DNA of 64,000 bases from Citrus sinensis (GCF_022201045.2 NC_068560.1:35117001-35181000), one strand, 5' to 3'. Shown: positions 48,708 to 62,200, counted from the first letter of the stretch. Notes: generated by a model not told the origin, from the letters alone. Made by a program: numbers and translations.

Positions 48708-50228
48708 TAGAATTAAAAGTGAATAGAAATAGTATTATGTAATTTTTTAAAATTAAAAAAATTAAAATGCATAAGTATTTGTGAGGAAACAAAAAATGTA
48801 AAAGACTAGTTGCACGGTCTAAAGAGTTAGAAAGAAAAATATAATTGTGTAATTATATTTATTTTGTCCTTTAATGTAATTGTAATAGGAGAGGAGTTTT
48901 ATAAAAATTACAGACGTATAAACTCTTCTTTTTTTTTTTAAGTGATTATGTATCTGAATTGTACCCAATTATTCGGGGTTTTAATTATTGGATGAAACAC
49001 CTACGTAGAAAAATTGCTTTACTTTGTAGTCAACGTATAGCTATGTGAACAATAGACTAAGGAATGCTGCTGCTGTTTTCCCTAACGATAGTAACGTCAA
49101 TGGCTGCGGTTCAAGATGTGATTCATGGTGCGTGAAATTGGATAAAGAAATCATTACTGGATATACAATGCCAGCAAAGGACAAAGCACGATTCTTAATG
49201 GAAGAAATCAGGAGGTCTTATCCAAATGAGGGCAATCCTTGTAATGAAGAAGGGTTATCTTTTGGGATCAGAATAATTTTTATTCAATTAATATGATTGG
49301 TGGTTAATAAATTAAAAAAAAATAATTAAATTTTAATTATACACTAATACTAAAACACAGGTGCTATCTCTTGATTTTTAGGAGAGTTTTAACTCGTCAG
49401 GTATTGCTTGTTCATTTACTTTGCCTTTCTTTACCGAGATGCCCCAAGGTTTGGAATCCTCTTCAAAATCCATGGCATGATGAGCTACTCATCTCCGTGC
49501 CTATATAGAAGGAAGTGCTGCAAAGTGAGAATTTGTGCTACCTGCTTTGACAGAATCTAGCATCAATACCTGGGACCGTGCATCTATACCCTGAGCGGGT
49601 GCTTAAATTTCTGGAATCTTGGTATTATCTGATTCCTTCTTCATGATTGGCACCCATGTGAAGGTGATGATGCTTCTGCATTAAGATATATTGGTACCTC
49701 GGAAGACTCTGCTCCATTCAGTAACCTGCGAACAACTTATGGATCCATATGCAGTTCCAACACAGCAGGCTGCTGACATACAAGAACTCCAAATAAAAAT
49801 CCCAGCAAACCAGCCAGAGCCTTTCCCAAGCCTAACCTCTGGATGAATGAAATAGAGAGGGTTTCATTCTCGGTGGTGTTTTTTTTGAAAGGAAGCACAT
49901 TTTTCCTTTTTTGGGGGGATTATGTGAACAATGTTGGTGGAAAATACAGGCACTGGACTTGGACGACACCTCAGCCGCTAACCAAAGTAACAAAATGAAT
50001 ATAGCTTTGTATATTTCCCAGGTGACCGAGTTTAATTTTAGTGCCAACTAGTGTTACTTGAAAGTGGAATATATCGTATACATCTGTGAAATATAATCAC
50101 TAATTGATGATTATACTTGAAACTTATAGTACGTACTTGAAAGTGTTCATGTGACTGTGTTTGTCCAGTGTAGATAAGCAAAATCAAAGCCGGACAAATT
50201 CATAAGGATGATATTAATAGCTTAATAA

Positions 50229-50970
50229 AGGGGAATTATTCTTGCACCATCTTTATTTTATCATATGTATATTTAATCATTATAAAATTTTGACATATTT
50301 TTTATACTATTTTTATTTTTAAGCTTATACCCGTCAACTATTTTGACTAACAAAAATAATTATTTTATCTCTAAATGAATTAAAAATTATTTATTCAAAA
50401 AAATTTGAAAAATGAAAAATTATAATTACAAAAATACTCCAAAATTTAATCAAATAAATAAATTTCAAATCTAACATGTTAATTCTTTATAATGATAGTT
50501 TCATTTAAAAAATTATATATTATGTTAATTTCTTGTAATTATAAATTCATTTAATTTGTATAAGAAAGTTTCTCGATATTAATTATAGAGAAATTTACAA
50601 TAATTATATGAAACTTTTCTCTTCCTGTTAATTTTTGTAAACTTCGTTTTACTTAATTTAATTTTAAAAATTAAATGAAATTTTAATTACCAAATATTAT
50701 AATTACAAGATGTTAATTTTTTGTAATTATATTTTTATTTAAAAATTATCATCTTTTTTCTTATAAATATAATTTTTTAAAAAAAAATTGTAGAATAAAA
50801 TAGTATTTTAATTCATTTAAAGATAAAATAATTATTTTTAGTGTTAAAATAGTTGATTGATATAAACTTAAAAACAAAGATAGTGCAAAGGACATGCCAA
50901 AATTTTATAGTGATCAAATGTACATATAATAAAATAAAAATGGTACAGAGATAATTTTTCTTTAGTAAAA
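50229..50970. mobile_element. Foldback/MITE-like element with ~150-bp inverted arms
   Basis: The left arm (about 50229-50385) and the reverse complement of the right arm (about 50812-50970) align throughout. Shared blocks are AATTAT, TTTATTTTATTATATGTA, TATAAAATTTTG, TCAACTATTTT and AATAATTATTTTATCT. The core is very AT-rich with no coding capacity. I could not fix a target duplication, so family is open; a non-autonomous DNA transposon is most likely. Confidence 0.65.
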
Positions 50971-51238
50971 GTAAATACCGATGTGATTTTAAAACGAAGC
51001 CATCGAAAATATAGCAATTACGAACAAACACCTTGTCAATTATTTCACTCACTAAACAAGTAACAACATACATTTAAACTCCATACACACACAAGCCTTG
51101 CAGCCATGCACCACATTCATTTACTTACCAGCAGAATTATTTTCCCAAAAGTACTCAGCGGTTAGGCACATTTCGGATGACTTAAAAAAAAAAAGAAAAA
51201 AGTCCGTCCCTTCTTTATGTCCAACAAACTAAGACTAG

Positions 51239-54042
51239 CTAGTACTTATTAGTTTGATTTGCGGTTGCAGTTCCCGCTTCAGTTATCGGCGGGGGAACAT
51301 CCGCGGTTGTTGATGGGAGCAGGGTGAGTGCAACGATACCACTTAAGGCAGCCGCAACTGCGCCGACCATAAAGGCCGGCATGTTGCCACCTCCGCAAAC
51401 GGCATCAAAGGGTCCGCTAAGTAAAGACACCAGCATCTGTTAAAGTAGTAAACAACAATAAAATCTTAATAAGAAACTTCTAACAATAATAATAATAATA
51501 AATGTAGTGCAGTAATTAACCCATAACACAATATCTTGTTTCACACCTCTCTCACTTAAATTTTTTTTTTATTATAACAAAAGTCTTATTTAGAATTGAG
51601 GTGCTGTAACTTTTAAGCTATAGTTACATTATGAAATAAAAGTTAATAATATATAGTAAATATAAATTTTAAATAATAATTTTAATAAAATTATTAAATA
51701 TATAATAAATTTTCTATTATACAAATAAAAATTTATATCAACATAAATTTTAAAATATAACAACAAATATTTACCAAGCACTTAAGTGTTATAACTTAAA
51801 AACTATAGTTTTCTAACTTCAATTACAAACACACACAGAATAAAATAAAACGCGTGCGCACACACACATATCTACCTGTGGAACAACTATTGCAAGATTC
51901 AAAACACCCAACGAAAGCCCTGCAAGTAATTATTCATACCAAATTGATTAGAAGATACTTTAAATTTATATTCAGAAACGAGTTTTCATTTGGGCAGAGA
52001 AAATATAAATACCTTGACCAGCAGCAGAAGTTCTAGAAAATATGGATGCCATAGCAAACGGAACGCTGAAAGTAATCTGCACACTCACAGTACTTCATAA
52101 ATCAATCAATAAAAGTTGTTCTGACAATATTTTAAAACCATTTATTGGAATTTACTTTCAACTTTTGGTATTATGCTCTCTATTACTCTAAAAATAAAAT
52201 TTATTTTTATGAAAGGATTGTAGGATAAGAACAACAGTTCAAATAAAGAGTAATAAGAGGCGCTCAGTCCATTTATAAGAGCGCATTAAATGCATTAAAT
52301 ACCTGTCCAATTCAAAACAACAAAAGAATCTATTTTTCACTATGCTTTTATAGTTTATATAAATTTCAGAAATTAAGAATTGATGATAATATCAATTCAT
52401 CTTTGGATTGTTAGCATATACAATTTTATAACTAAAAAAATGAAAAAAGAAAAAAGAAAAAAGAAAAAAGAAAAAGAAAAAACATAATCATGTTAAGGAT
52501 TGGACTTTGGAGACTCAATTATGTTCGCTGCCAAAAGTGAAAATATGAAACATGCAGCCGGCAACTATTTTGAAAACTTACGGGACACAAATCTCAAAAA
52601 GCGGACATCAGAATCCTAAAGTTTTCAAACTGATACAATTATCGACTAGGGATACCAAAACTAATAAAATAAAGCAAGAATTTAATATTTAATTTTATTA
52701 TTATTTCTTTTTTCTTTTTATGTGCGCAAGAAAAAGTTAATTGATCACTTACAGCTTGAGGAATTCCCAACACAGTGAAGATAGCCAAAGCGCCAACTTT
52801 CACACCAACCGGCGGCGGCAAGATATGGGTGGCTCCGCCTGCTGTGGTGACGGACCGGCGGTTGGACTCGGCCAATTTGGTAATCAAAAAGGTGAAAACC
52901 AAAGAAACCGCCAACAAGAAATTGACAACGCCCCAGAGCCTCTTGACGCCACCAATCAGCTTCGCCAAGACCTCCACACCCAGCGACGTGAACCCCAGAA
53001 CGATAGCGTTAAGCATCAGCCCCAACGACCCCGCTCTCACCCCGTTGTTATACACCCTCAGCTCCTCTGCACTGCCCTTGGAGCTCCCTCCGTACACCTC
53101 CCTCCCCATCCAATCAGTGTCGAACAACAAGAACGGGAACCATGCAATCCAGTTCAACGCCGTCACCGCAAGTAGGATCCACATAGGCTTTTGCAACCCT
53201 TTCAATGCACCAAATATCTCGCTGAAAAATGGTTCCTTCGTGGACAGCGCCGTTTCTTTATTTTCGTTATCATCAATCTCTTCTAATCTTTTCTCAGTTA
53301 CGTAAAAAAGTGCTATTGTCGTTAGGGTTATTAGCAGAGCTATGGAGAGGAAGAAGCACGTTTTCAAATTTGCACAGTAAACGTCGCAAGCTTTTGACTT
53401 TGTGAACGGAAGCATGTGGTACAAGTGAGTGTAGGAGCCGGCGGCATAGCCGAGCACGTTACCGACGGCCATGAAGAATGAGAAAAACGAGTTTGCGGTT
53501 CTTGTTCTCCTGTTGCTGCTGCCGGAGAGATCGGCGAGGAGGGCTCTGCATGGGCCTTGTAATGTGTTATTCGCGACGTCGAGAATCCAGAAGCCGATGA
53601 CGAAGATGATGATGGCGCGGGTTTTGACGGAATCGGTAACGGAGTCGCCCGCGGCGTGGCCTATGTCGGCGGCGTAGCCGATGAGAAACACAGCGATGGC
53701 GACGAGGACGGCGCCGGCAAGAATGAAGGGACGGCGACGGCCGAAGCGGGATTTGCAGGTGTCGCTGTGGAAGCCGACGATGGGCTGGACGATCATGCCA
53801 GAGATGGGGCCGCAGAGCCAAATGAGGGAAGACCATTTGTGAGGGATGCCCAGGAGCTGAACGTAGGGGGTCAAAAGAGAGAGCTGCAGGGCCCACCCGA
53901 ATTGCACCCCCGCTGCTATGGACGCCACCATTACGATCTTCCACATCGGGTACGGTGGCGGCGTTGGTGGCCGCCGTAGCTCAATTGAGGATTGATTCTT
54001 TGTTGGTGCTGCTGCAGCTGCGCCTGCTTCGGTACTCTCCAT
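51239..54042 (-). CDS. Sucrose-proton symporter, SUT1/SUC2 type
   Basis: Four exons on the minus strand: 54042-52753, 52076-52013, 51919-51876 and 51436-51239, in phase, giving 531 residues (family about 500-530). It is a plasma-membrane sucrose/H+ symporter of the GPH branch of the major facilitator fold, the kind that loads sucrose into phloem. The cytosolic N-terminus has the family's [14 protein letters not shown] start. Twelve hydrophobic segments follow. Conserved features include [20 protein letters not shown] with the following H-K-W (extracellular loop 1), the [12 protein letters not shown] motif after helix 3, and [15 protein letters not shown] in helix 5. The large first exon with small later exons is typical of dicot type I SUT genes. 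It fits SUC1/SUC2/SUT1 rather than SUT2 (no long loop) or SUT4. The C-terminal tail is Ala/Thr-rich. Confidence 0.93.
52442..52482. repeat. (GAAAAAA)n simple repeat in a transporter intron
   Basis: About six A-rich units of six or seven bases separated by single G residues, inside intron 1 of the sucrose transporter gene. Confidence 0.85.
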
Positions 54043-54110
54043 GGCCAGCCAACTAATTAAGCTACCAAAATATCGTTAATATGTGATGAATTTTGAGTGT
54101 TGTGAGTAAG

Positions 54111-54120
54111 AGAATTTATA
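54111..54120 (-). promoter_or_regulatory. Likely TATA box of the sucrose transporter gene
   Basis: Minus-strand TATAAATTCT about 70 bp upstream of the ATG at 54042. A CACGTGTG G-box/ABRE-like site lies about 100 bp farther up (54222-54230). Both are sequence matches only. Confidence 0.45.
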
Positions 54121-54221
54121 GTACAGGTCCGTGGGGGCAACTTGCGACTTGGCGTCAATGTCCTTATCCAATTTCGAATCTGCTGTCCCAGTCTTACTTG
54201 CTTGTTTACTGTGGTTATTTT

Positions 54222-54230
54222 CCACGTGTG
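54222..54230 (-). promoter_or_regulatory. G-box/ABRE-like site upstream of the sucrose transporter
   Basis: CACGTG followed by TG, about 180 bp before the ATG, the distance at which bZIP/bHLH sites act in plant promoters. A 6-bp core can occur by chance. Confidence 0.3.
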
Positions 54231-54455
54231 TTACGGTGGCCAACGTCTCATGTCCTTCTTTAGAATAGTCATTAATGAGTTGATATCATCATTTGAAACC
54301 TTTAGCCATGCTAATTAAGAACACTATCTTTTTCAGTTTTTAACTTTTGTTAATAAAGTGGGAGAGTAGTTAGAGTAGTTGAGTTGCCTGGTCAATATAG
54401 TCTGGTCAAGGAAACGTATATGTTTCTTGAAACTTGCTTGATTTTAGACTTACTT

Positions 54456-55352
54456 AGCGTTTACTTTTTAGATTGGATTGAGAATTTTAAAGAGTGGGAA
54501 TCCTAAGATTGAGAGTGTGGAGTGAGAATAGGAGTAGATTGTTTACTTACACTGAAATGGAAGTATGGAATAGAGATCAGAATCCAATTTATGTATTTAC
54601 TTTGTCTTGAATTGGGAGTAAATAATTTCAAATTACAATTTTATCTTTATTTAAAGAATTATAGTTTTTAATTACAAAATTAATAAAAAATATATTTCAT
54701 GAATAATATTTATTTTATTATATTTGTAAATTTATTATAATTATTAATATTCTTAATTATGAACAATAAATTATTAATTTTAATATAAAATGAAACCTTA
54801 TTTTATTTTATTTAATATAATCATATTAAATTTATTATTATATAAAATAATAAAATAATATTATTTAGTACAAAATTAATATTTTCTTAGAATAAACTAT
54901 TTATTATTATTAATATTAAATAAATATAGTACTATTATTTTTAAAATAAATATAATAATATTATATTTATTAATTCTCTATTAATATAATAATATTATAT
55001 TTATTAATTCTCTATTAATATAATAATATTATTTTAAAACAATTTTAACTTAGAATCAATGTAAATTATTATTTAGTTAAATATAATATTATTATTCAAA
55101 TAAATATAATATTATTTATTTTATTTTATTAATTATAAAATATTAAATTAAATTAAATTAAAAAATAAAAGGGTAAAAAAGGGAGAGGTGGGAGTGGAAC
55201 CTCCCCCAATAGGAGTCCCACTCCCACTCCCCACTCCAAAAATAAGTGGGGCTCACGGAGTGGGATTCCCACTCTCTTCCCATTTTAAGGAAGTAAACGC
55301 TAGAGTGGGAGGAATCCACACTCCTCACTCCCACTCCAGCAAGTAAACACAG
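54456..55352. mobile_element. Probable non-autonomous DNA transposon with GTTTACTT ends
   Basis: The left end (AGCGTTTACTTTTTAG, 54456 on) and the reverse complement of the right end (GCTGTGTTTACTTGCTGG, from 55353 back) share GTTTACTT. Both continue into related sub-terminal sequence with GTGGGA(A/G)T / GGAGTGAG blocks. The core (54590-55150) is extremely AT-rich and contains an exact ~44-bp tandem duplication near 54945-55030. The right sub-terminal part is rich in CCCACTCC words. Ends look hAT-like, but I could not settle a target duplication. Confidence 0.5.
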
Positions 55353-56220
55353 CATTATAGTCTTGTTGGAGTCAAGTTCACAGACCTACTCAATCTACAC
55401 TCCTAATGCAGATAATATTATTTTAGGGTTTCGTTATCAGTAAGTTATTTAATTTTTGTCAACTAGATTTTCAAATATTACCATTTGGTATGTTATTAGA
55501 GTAGAGTGATGATACAACTATAAATTCTTAAATTTTTGTATAAACTTATCTTATATAAATTAATGTGGCATTAATTTATTAGTGAATGAAAATATAAAAT
55601 AATATAAATAAATTATGTGGGTCAAGTGATATTTAATTCAACCAATTTTATCATGCCGCATCAGTTCGTACAAAATAAATTTGTACAAGAGTTCATGACT
55701 ATATCATTACTCATTAGAGTAATATGATCATATTTCAAGCTTAAGTTTATTAAAGCAAGTGATTTTGCTCTATTTTAAATTGAGTGGTTACGTTATTTTC
55801 TCCAATGAGATTATTTTATTAAATTTCCTTTTTTTAGAGCGATTTGAATTAGGGATTTTTTTTTTAATTTCACACTGACACTTAAATATGATTGAAATCA
55901 ATAATTTACAATTCAAGAGAAAAAATTTATGAAGACTTGAACTCCAAATTAACTTCATGTATTAAACTCAAAACTTCATGTGAACATCATTCAAAAAGAA
56001 AAAAAAAATCATGCGAACAGACTTTAAGTAATAAATATTAGTCTTAAATCTTCTACATTTTGATACTTAGAATTCAAAAAACAATGATGTGTTGAATAAA
56101 TCATTGAAAAATAGAGGTCAGGGAATAATATTATTATTAATCAGCGAAGCAACAATGTAAATTTCTATCTGAATCTTTCTACTATCAATAATGGAAATAA
56201 CATTTAGGACGACTATCCTA

Positions 56221-56745
56221 TTAGATTATTCCAAATCTAGAAGATAACATATCCAAATGATAAGTTGGAATAAAGTGACTTAATTATATGCAAAAGTTTA
56301 TGTTATTTTCATTAATAGATTTTTCCATCATAATATTCTACATCGACAATATATTTATTTAAATGAGAAGTTGAAATGAAATAGTGTACAAATAAAAGTC
56401 TGTAATATCTCAAATGTTATTTGTAAAACTTATATCTTTTTATTAGATTATTCCATATGTATAAGATTGTTCTAAACGATAAGTTTGGAATAAAGGAACT
56501 TAATTACACTTGGTACATGTGATACTATTTTTCGTCAGTGTAAGCATTTTAACTAGATTATTCGATGTGTATATAAGATAGTTCTAGCTAAATGATAAGG
56601 TGGAATAAATTAAAGAATTTAATTGATATACGTACATACAAAAGTTTATATGTCTAGTGTTAATTCAATTAATCAAATTTCTAGTAAAATTATTCCAATC
56701 TATAAGATATTTCTCAATGGGAATAAAAGAATTTATTGCTTTTCG
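56221..56745 (+). repeat. Degenerate tandem repeat, about five units of 95-130 bp
   Basis: Units start near 56221, 56316, 56442, 56554 and 56681. They share TAGATTATTCCA..T, then ATAAGAT(A/T)(G/T)TTCTA, then AATGATAAG(T/G)TGGAATAAA(G/T), and end near CTTAATTA. Divergence is high, so the array is old. Confidence 0.6.
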
Positions 56746-58232
56746 GCTGCCTATAAAATAAGCTAAGTCTGCTGAATAATTGTACTAGATGAAGAATATT
56801 TTATATTCACCCAATTTGCTTGAAATGGATGAAAATTTTGTAAACATATTGAATAACCATGCATCTCCTGCTCTCCTTTCATAGGTTTGATCCGTGGGTT
56901 TTGTACAAGTAAAGTTGTCACCACTTTTAATGATTGATTTTTGACCACATACATATATTCTTGCATCGATCGGAATTTTTTGGGTATCATCCATCGTGGT
57001 CAATGCTGATGAGATGTGTAGTTCACACGGCAGGGATGGGGAAATTTATTTTGACATTATCCAGTATGCTCAGAGTGAGCAAAGCAATCCGCGATACGAA
57101 CTTGCGCACTCCCCAAAGAAACTGCAATTGAAAATGAAGCAGATTCAGATTTTGCTTGCTGAATGTTGGATTCTGAGTTACACATATGCATTGTAGCCTT
57201 GGAAAATGTGGCGGCATTAACTGCAAACATGTTACTACCTGTCCAATGGTGACACTATCACATCACGAGCGAGTTATGTAATAGTTCTTAGATGAGATCA
57301 TTCTTGCTGCATTATTATTAGAAGTATCTATTTATGCAAGATTGATAATTTGAATACACGTCCAAATTAACAAGAGTTTTTAGGCAGTTTAATTTAACTA
57401 ACTAGCTATTTAGAATACACATCATAATTAAAAAAAAAGTACAATTTAAGATGTATGATTAGACTTATCTATCTGCTCAATCAGCCCACGGTCCAAGAAA
57501 GCCATAACAATGTGATCAAACTGGCTACTGCGTCAGATAAATAAAATCAAGACTGAGTGTGATATTTCCTCCGTAAACTCATAGTTAGTTTTGTCACGCT
57601 TACAAATCAAACTACATTAACATGATTTAGGTATTAGGGCAAGATTGGAAAAAAAATGTCGATCATGCAATGATTATGACGGAGAACAAACCTACAAACA
57701 GTACAGAGCATGGACCTTTTTTTCAAAAGAAATTATTCTTAAAAGATAAAAAAATTCCTTGCTTTTTACATTATTTTTTATTCCACGTTTCCTCTTTTAA
57801 CACACACCATAAATTTTTTGTCCGCTTTCTGTTTGTAATTAGTCAAACGGAATCCTAGCCGCCTCCACAAATGGCAATTGTCAATTGGCTTGCGCCTTGA
57901 CTTTCGGAAGCGGGCGCATGAAGGGATAAAATAGACTGTCGCGGGTGACTGTCCGTTGACTTGATTTTCACTTCTGAGACGGACAGTCGGTCCGAGTAAA
58001 TGCGAGGCGGCGAAACAAAACAAATAACAAGCAGGCGGTTGTGTCTTCTCTTGCATGAATAAAAGGCCACGCACCTTCCACGCAGCTTGACGATTTCACG
58101 TGATAAGATATCATTTTGATGCGTTGGCGGTAAATTATTGGCGGAAGTCGTGACAAAACGACGACGTACTTCTCTGACTTTTTGTTAAATCAGTCAGGCC
58201 GAATAAGTGGCGGCTGTTCACGCAGCTTAGAG

Positions 58233-58336
58233 CATTATGGTGGTACCATACTACAATTGAATCCAGCATTCAGCCTGCAGTTGTCACCATAATCGGATTC
58301 AACCGCTGAATCAGCTGTGGGATGGTACCACAACTA
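58233..58336. repeat. Small hairpin-forming inverted repeat (MITE-like)
   Basis: GTGGTACCAT at 58240-58249 is exactly inverted at 58322-58331, and pairing continues imperfectly inward for about 35 bases (CAATTGAATCC..GC against GCTGAATCAGCTG). A unit of about 100 bp with no coding content is typical of a small MITE; no target duplication settled. Confidence 0.45.
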
Positions 58337-59256
58337 TTTATAGATTGGTTGTTCGATTTGTCTTTGTTTGTGCATATCAAATGATTTACTTGGAAATTTG
58401 GAATAGAGGGTTTATTTGCTTATAAATAATACAAGTAGGACAAATTTTCTTAAAGGGTTCAATCAATTTCTGACGAATCAATCAAACATATATAATTAAT
58501 TTTAATTCGGTATAAAATAGACAATACCGCTACTCCATACATACCATTACCATGTTCGTTTGTATTTGGGTAAAACTAATACAATATGGTTAGTTTTCCT
58601 AACATTATCGTTAATCAAGAGTTTGTTCGAATGGATCTTAAAAGCTAGTAATGAATATGGAAGCCAATGCTAAATCGACACGGGGCATGCTCAATGGTGG
58701 AATACATACGTGTATGTACGTACAGTCGCGACTAGCCAAACACTACGGATTTTTATATCCTTTTGAAAATTTGTCTTTAGTGCCCAAGAAAAGAGCATAC
58801 CAAAATTTTAATCCTACCACCTCACTCAAATAACTTCATCGTATCTGGGTACAAGTATAATTCTTAATAATAAAAATAAAAAGAAAAGGTAAAGAAATGG
58901 TTAAAAGAAAAATAAAAAGTAAATCAAGAGCCAACAGCATGGACAAGAGGAAGAAGCAGGTGCCGTTTGGGCTTTGGCTATACAGAAAGATCACAAGTAT
59001 TTCACTATATACATACAGAACTAACTACCAAAAGCTACCTCCTGATATCCATTCATGTGACCTTTTAAAGCAATTAAATTCCCCTTGAACAAATATATCC
59101 TCAACTTAAATTTCCACATACAAAAAGGAATTATATAATATATATCTCACCTACCAATTGCTTACTAGCTGGACATACTCACTGCTAAAAGCATACTGAG
59201 CTTTGTAGCCGGAAATGGAAAATTGCAGCAAAGGTGCACTGCTATCTGCATACAGT

Positions 59257-62200
59257 TTATAAACTTCGAATTGTGTCCACGCGATCAATGACATCCAACG
59301 CTTTGATCCGATCTATATCAAAGTCAATTACAGGAACCGAAGATGGTCTCCTAATGGGGAAGGGATCTCTCTTAGTTTCACTTGTTGGGGAGTGACTGTT
59401 ACTTTTGGTCAACCTGTGGTGCTTGCTCAACCTGTTTTTGGCAGTGTCAAACTCCTGACTCTTACTTATCCCTGGTGTCTTTTTCCTTTTGCTAACATCT
59501 CGAAGCATCTCTTGATCTTCCACAGTTAGCATGGGGGATGGAGGGTGGGGTGGGTTTGTAGATAATGGAATCGCTTTCTGGTTCGGGGAACGAATCGGGG
59601 ATTTAACAGGAGATCTTATTCCAACATTACCAGCCCTTGCTTGGCTAACAAGATGGTGAAGCCACACAACCAATTCAAGGATATAAGCTTCTGTTTTCTC
59701 CTTATCTGCATGGTGTAACGTCTCAATCCTGAGTAAGTCGGTACCAACAGGTTTTCGATTCATCTCAGACCTGAACAGATTTATGAAAAAGGCATGAGCA
59801 AAAATAATCTTGATAGAAAATGAACGAAGAAAAAGCAAATTGTGGTCCTAACCCACCCTGCGTTCGCCCATTCTCCAACCCATCCAAATCCATGATGAGC
59901 CCTGGTAGGACCAAATTGCAAAGCAAAACAGCAGATAGATTAGATAAACAAAAGTCTCAGCTAATCAATCAAAAACAAATATTTCCCACCCACCCCATCC
60001 ATTTCCAAGAAATATGCCCCATCATTACATATAATAGGAAAATGAGTTGACTACCACACTCCCTGGCTTTCCAAAGATGAATTGCTGAAAAGGCCCTCAG
60101 AACAAAGAGGGAAACAAATGAACTACACAATCTGGTACCCTAGTTAAAACACAACCGAAGAAGAAAGAGACCATGGACATTGTCGTTTGCGGGGCCTGGT
60201 AATCTTACTTGGTTGTGTTAGTCGCAATAGGAACAAGCCACTGCAATGTTTTCTCCATTTCAGCCTTAATTTGCTGGATAGTAAGCTGCAAGAAGAACAT
60301 TGGAAGAGAAGAATAATCAAATAAGTGCTTACTTGATATGTTGAAGGACAGGCTTCATGTACTCCGTATCACAAACATAAAACACTTCCAATGACTCAAT
60401 TGATATTTCAAGGGTTGAAAATACTTAACCAATACCTCTTCCTTAACCTGGAACAACTGTAATTTGGAGCGCAATGCAGACTTTATGGTAGGAGGCAGCC
60501 CTTGGTATAAAGCATCCCTCGTATTCGGAGGCACAGAACTTGATCGAGATACCTGAGGACACTAACATGTTAGCAAAAGTACACAACTGACATTCTCAGC
60601 TATTTAGTGGAAACAAAAACCTCAGTCATTTCTCGATTAAAAAATATGAAAGCCTTTAGACTCAAAGGCCTGCATTTCATGAGTTTGAATTATACAATTT
60701 GTTAAACTCTCCAAAACATTCAGAAATATTTCTCTACAATAATCCCAATACCTACAGAAATATCTAAACAAAGGGAATCCTTCAAATTCAAGAATGAACC
60801 ACCCACCCTAACGTGTGATCATAACAATCAGACTAGGTTATTGATATGCCAGATAAATGAAAGACAAACAAGGACATACTTTGCAATACGAAAAGATCAG
60901 GTAAAAGGAAGTTAAATCTGCACAGAATTATAAACTCACAAGAGTATCAATTTGAGTGACGATGTTAGCATAATGCAATGCAAGACCAGCTGACCCCAGC
61001 TTCTTATGACTGTTCTGAGAGCCTTTTACTGGTCTATCACCATCTGAAAGTTCAGAGAGAAAAACATTACAAAAACACCATTCGGTTAGTGAACCCCAAT
61101 GAATAGTTCGCTTGTTTTATATTATTTATAGTTTAAGATACTTGCTTAAGACAGACATAACACATGAACTCTGAATCAAAGAAAAGGAATGAGATACATT
61201 TTTCTATGTGCTCCCCCCGGGATGATTATCTTATGCAACTGCTAGGATTTTGAAGAAGCTTTTTCGAAGCATTTAACTTATTATTTGTTATTTCCAGTCT
61301 CCCTTTTGACTCAGAATATTGTTTAGAATTCTCACCAGCACTACCAAAGGCTTCATGAATCTCCAAATGCAAGAAATGAACAGTGTCAACAAGCTTCTCC
61401 ATCACCTGTAATACAATATCTCAGATATGTCCTCAGAAAGGGTGAGAGTATGGACTCCAAGGGATAAGTTCATACTAATGGTAAACCATTAGCCAACAGA
61501 AAAAATATAAATTTAAAATTTAATTAACTAATATAAAACTACATTTCGAAAAATAGGAAGATATTTACTTAGGAGTGCTTAAAATCCAGTAATTTTCTTC
61601 TAATTTTCTTGATCTATAAAAGGTTCCATTTTCTTGAGAAAAAACAATACAAGGATAAGACATTTTTGGAAATGGTAAACTGGTAACTGAACACATTCAT
61701 CCCTGACAACACAGTAGATTAAGCAGCATTCATTTGTACCTCTTCCAAAATCTTCGACCAAAGAGATTTCTTTTGCAAGCTTCTTACATGCTTCTTTTGG
61801 CTCTTTAACTCAGCTCTCAAAATTGCAAGGCTGTCTCCTGCATGTCAAATGAATGTCTATACAAGATGAAACAGAGTAACTGCAAATTAAGATATGCACA
61901 AAGATGACAAGAAATAGAGAACCAAACAAAAGTTGTTCTCCACATTATTCCACAATTTCGGTTGCAAACTACTAAAAGTAGGAAGTATCTCAAATCTTGT
62001 ATGTGGTCGTAGCCATGTTAAACAGTAAAATTAGAGATAAAAAGCTACATAGCTATTCAAGAAACAAAATGACGAGTGCAGAGACAACATTACATAAACA
62101 GAGCAAAATAAAGGGAATGATTTTCCATGATATGCATAATATCCAAATCAACAAACCAAAGTAAAAAATTAAAAAAAAAGAAAAAAGCTGCTCGGGTGTA

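Larger units (their letters stand above)
47956..51238. other. Intergenic region between the hydrolase and sucrose transporter genes
   Basis: Left end is the hydrolase promoter. An AT microsatellite lies at 48672-48702. Between about 49040 and 49900 base composition is more balanced and short frames exist (such as one with PAKDKARFLMEEIRRSYPNE), but none starts at ATG or matches a family I know; it could be decayed coding sequence. A 740-bp foldback element lies at 50229-50970. The last ~270 bp are the 3' side of the transporter gene. Confidence 0.45.
54231..59256. other. Intergenic region between the sucrose transporter and PSI1-like genes
   Basis: Contains a transposon-like element (54456-55352), a degenerate tandem repeat (56221-56745), a 100-bp inverted-repeat hairpin (58233-58336), and a less AT-rich stretch (57850-58330). 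Short frames at 56760-57230 and 57670-58160 match nothing I know and overlap on both strands. No gene is supported. Confidence 0.5.

Noticed and set aside
49045-49296. Open frame with PAKDKARFLMEEIRRSYPNE in a more GC-balanced stretch
   Set aside because: It does not begin with ATG, matches no family I recognise, and downstream sequence to 50050 shows only short broken frames. It may be decayed coding sequence, but I cannot name it.
52741-53979. Several long frames opposite the sucrose transporter exon
   Set aside because: They are shadows of the GC-richer first exon; the minus-strand frame has the conserved transporter motifs.
56785-57226. Overlapping short frames on both strands
   Set aside because: Three frames cover the same DNA with no known motif; chance frames are the simplest account.
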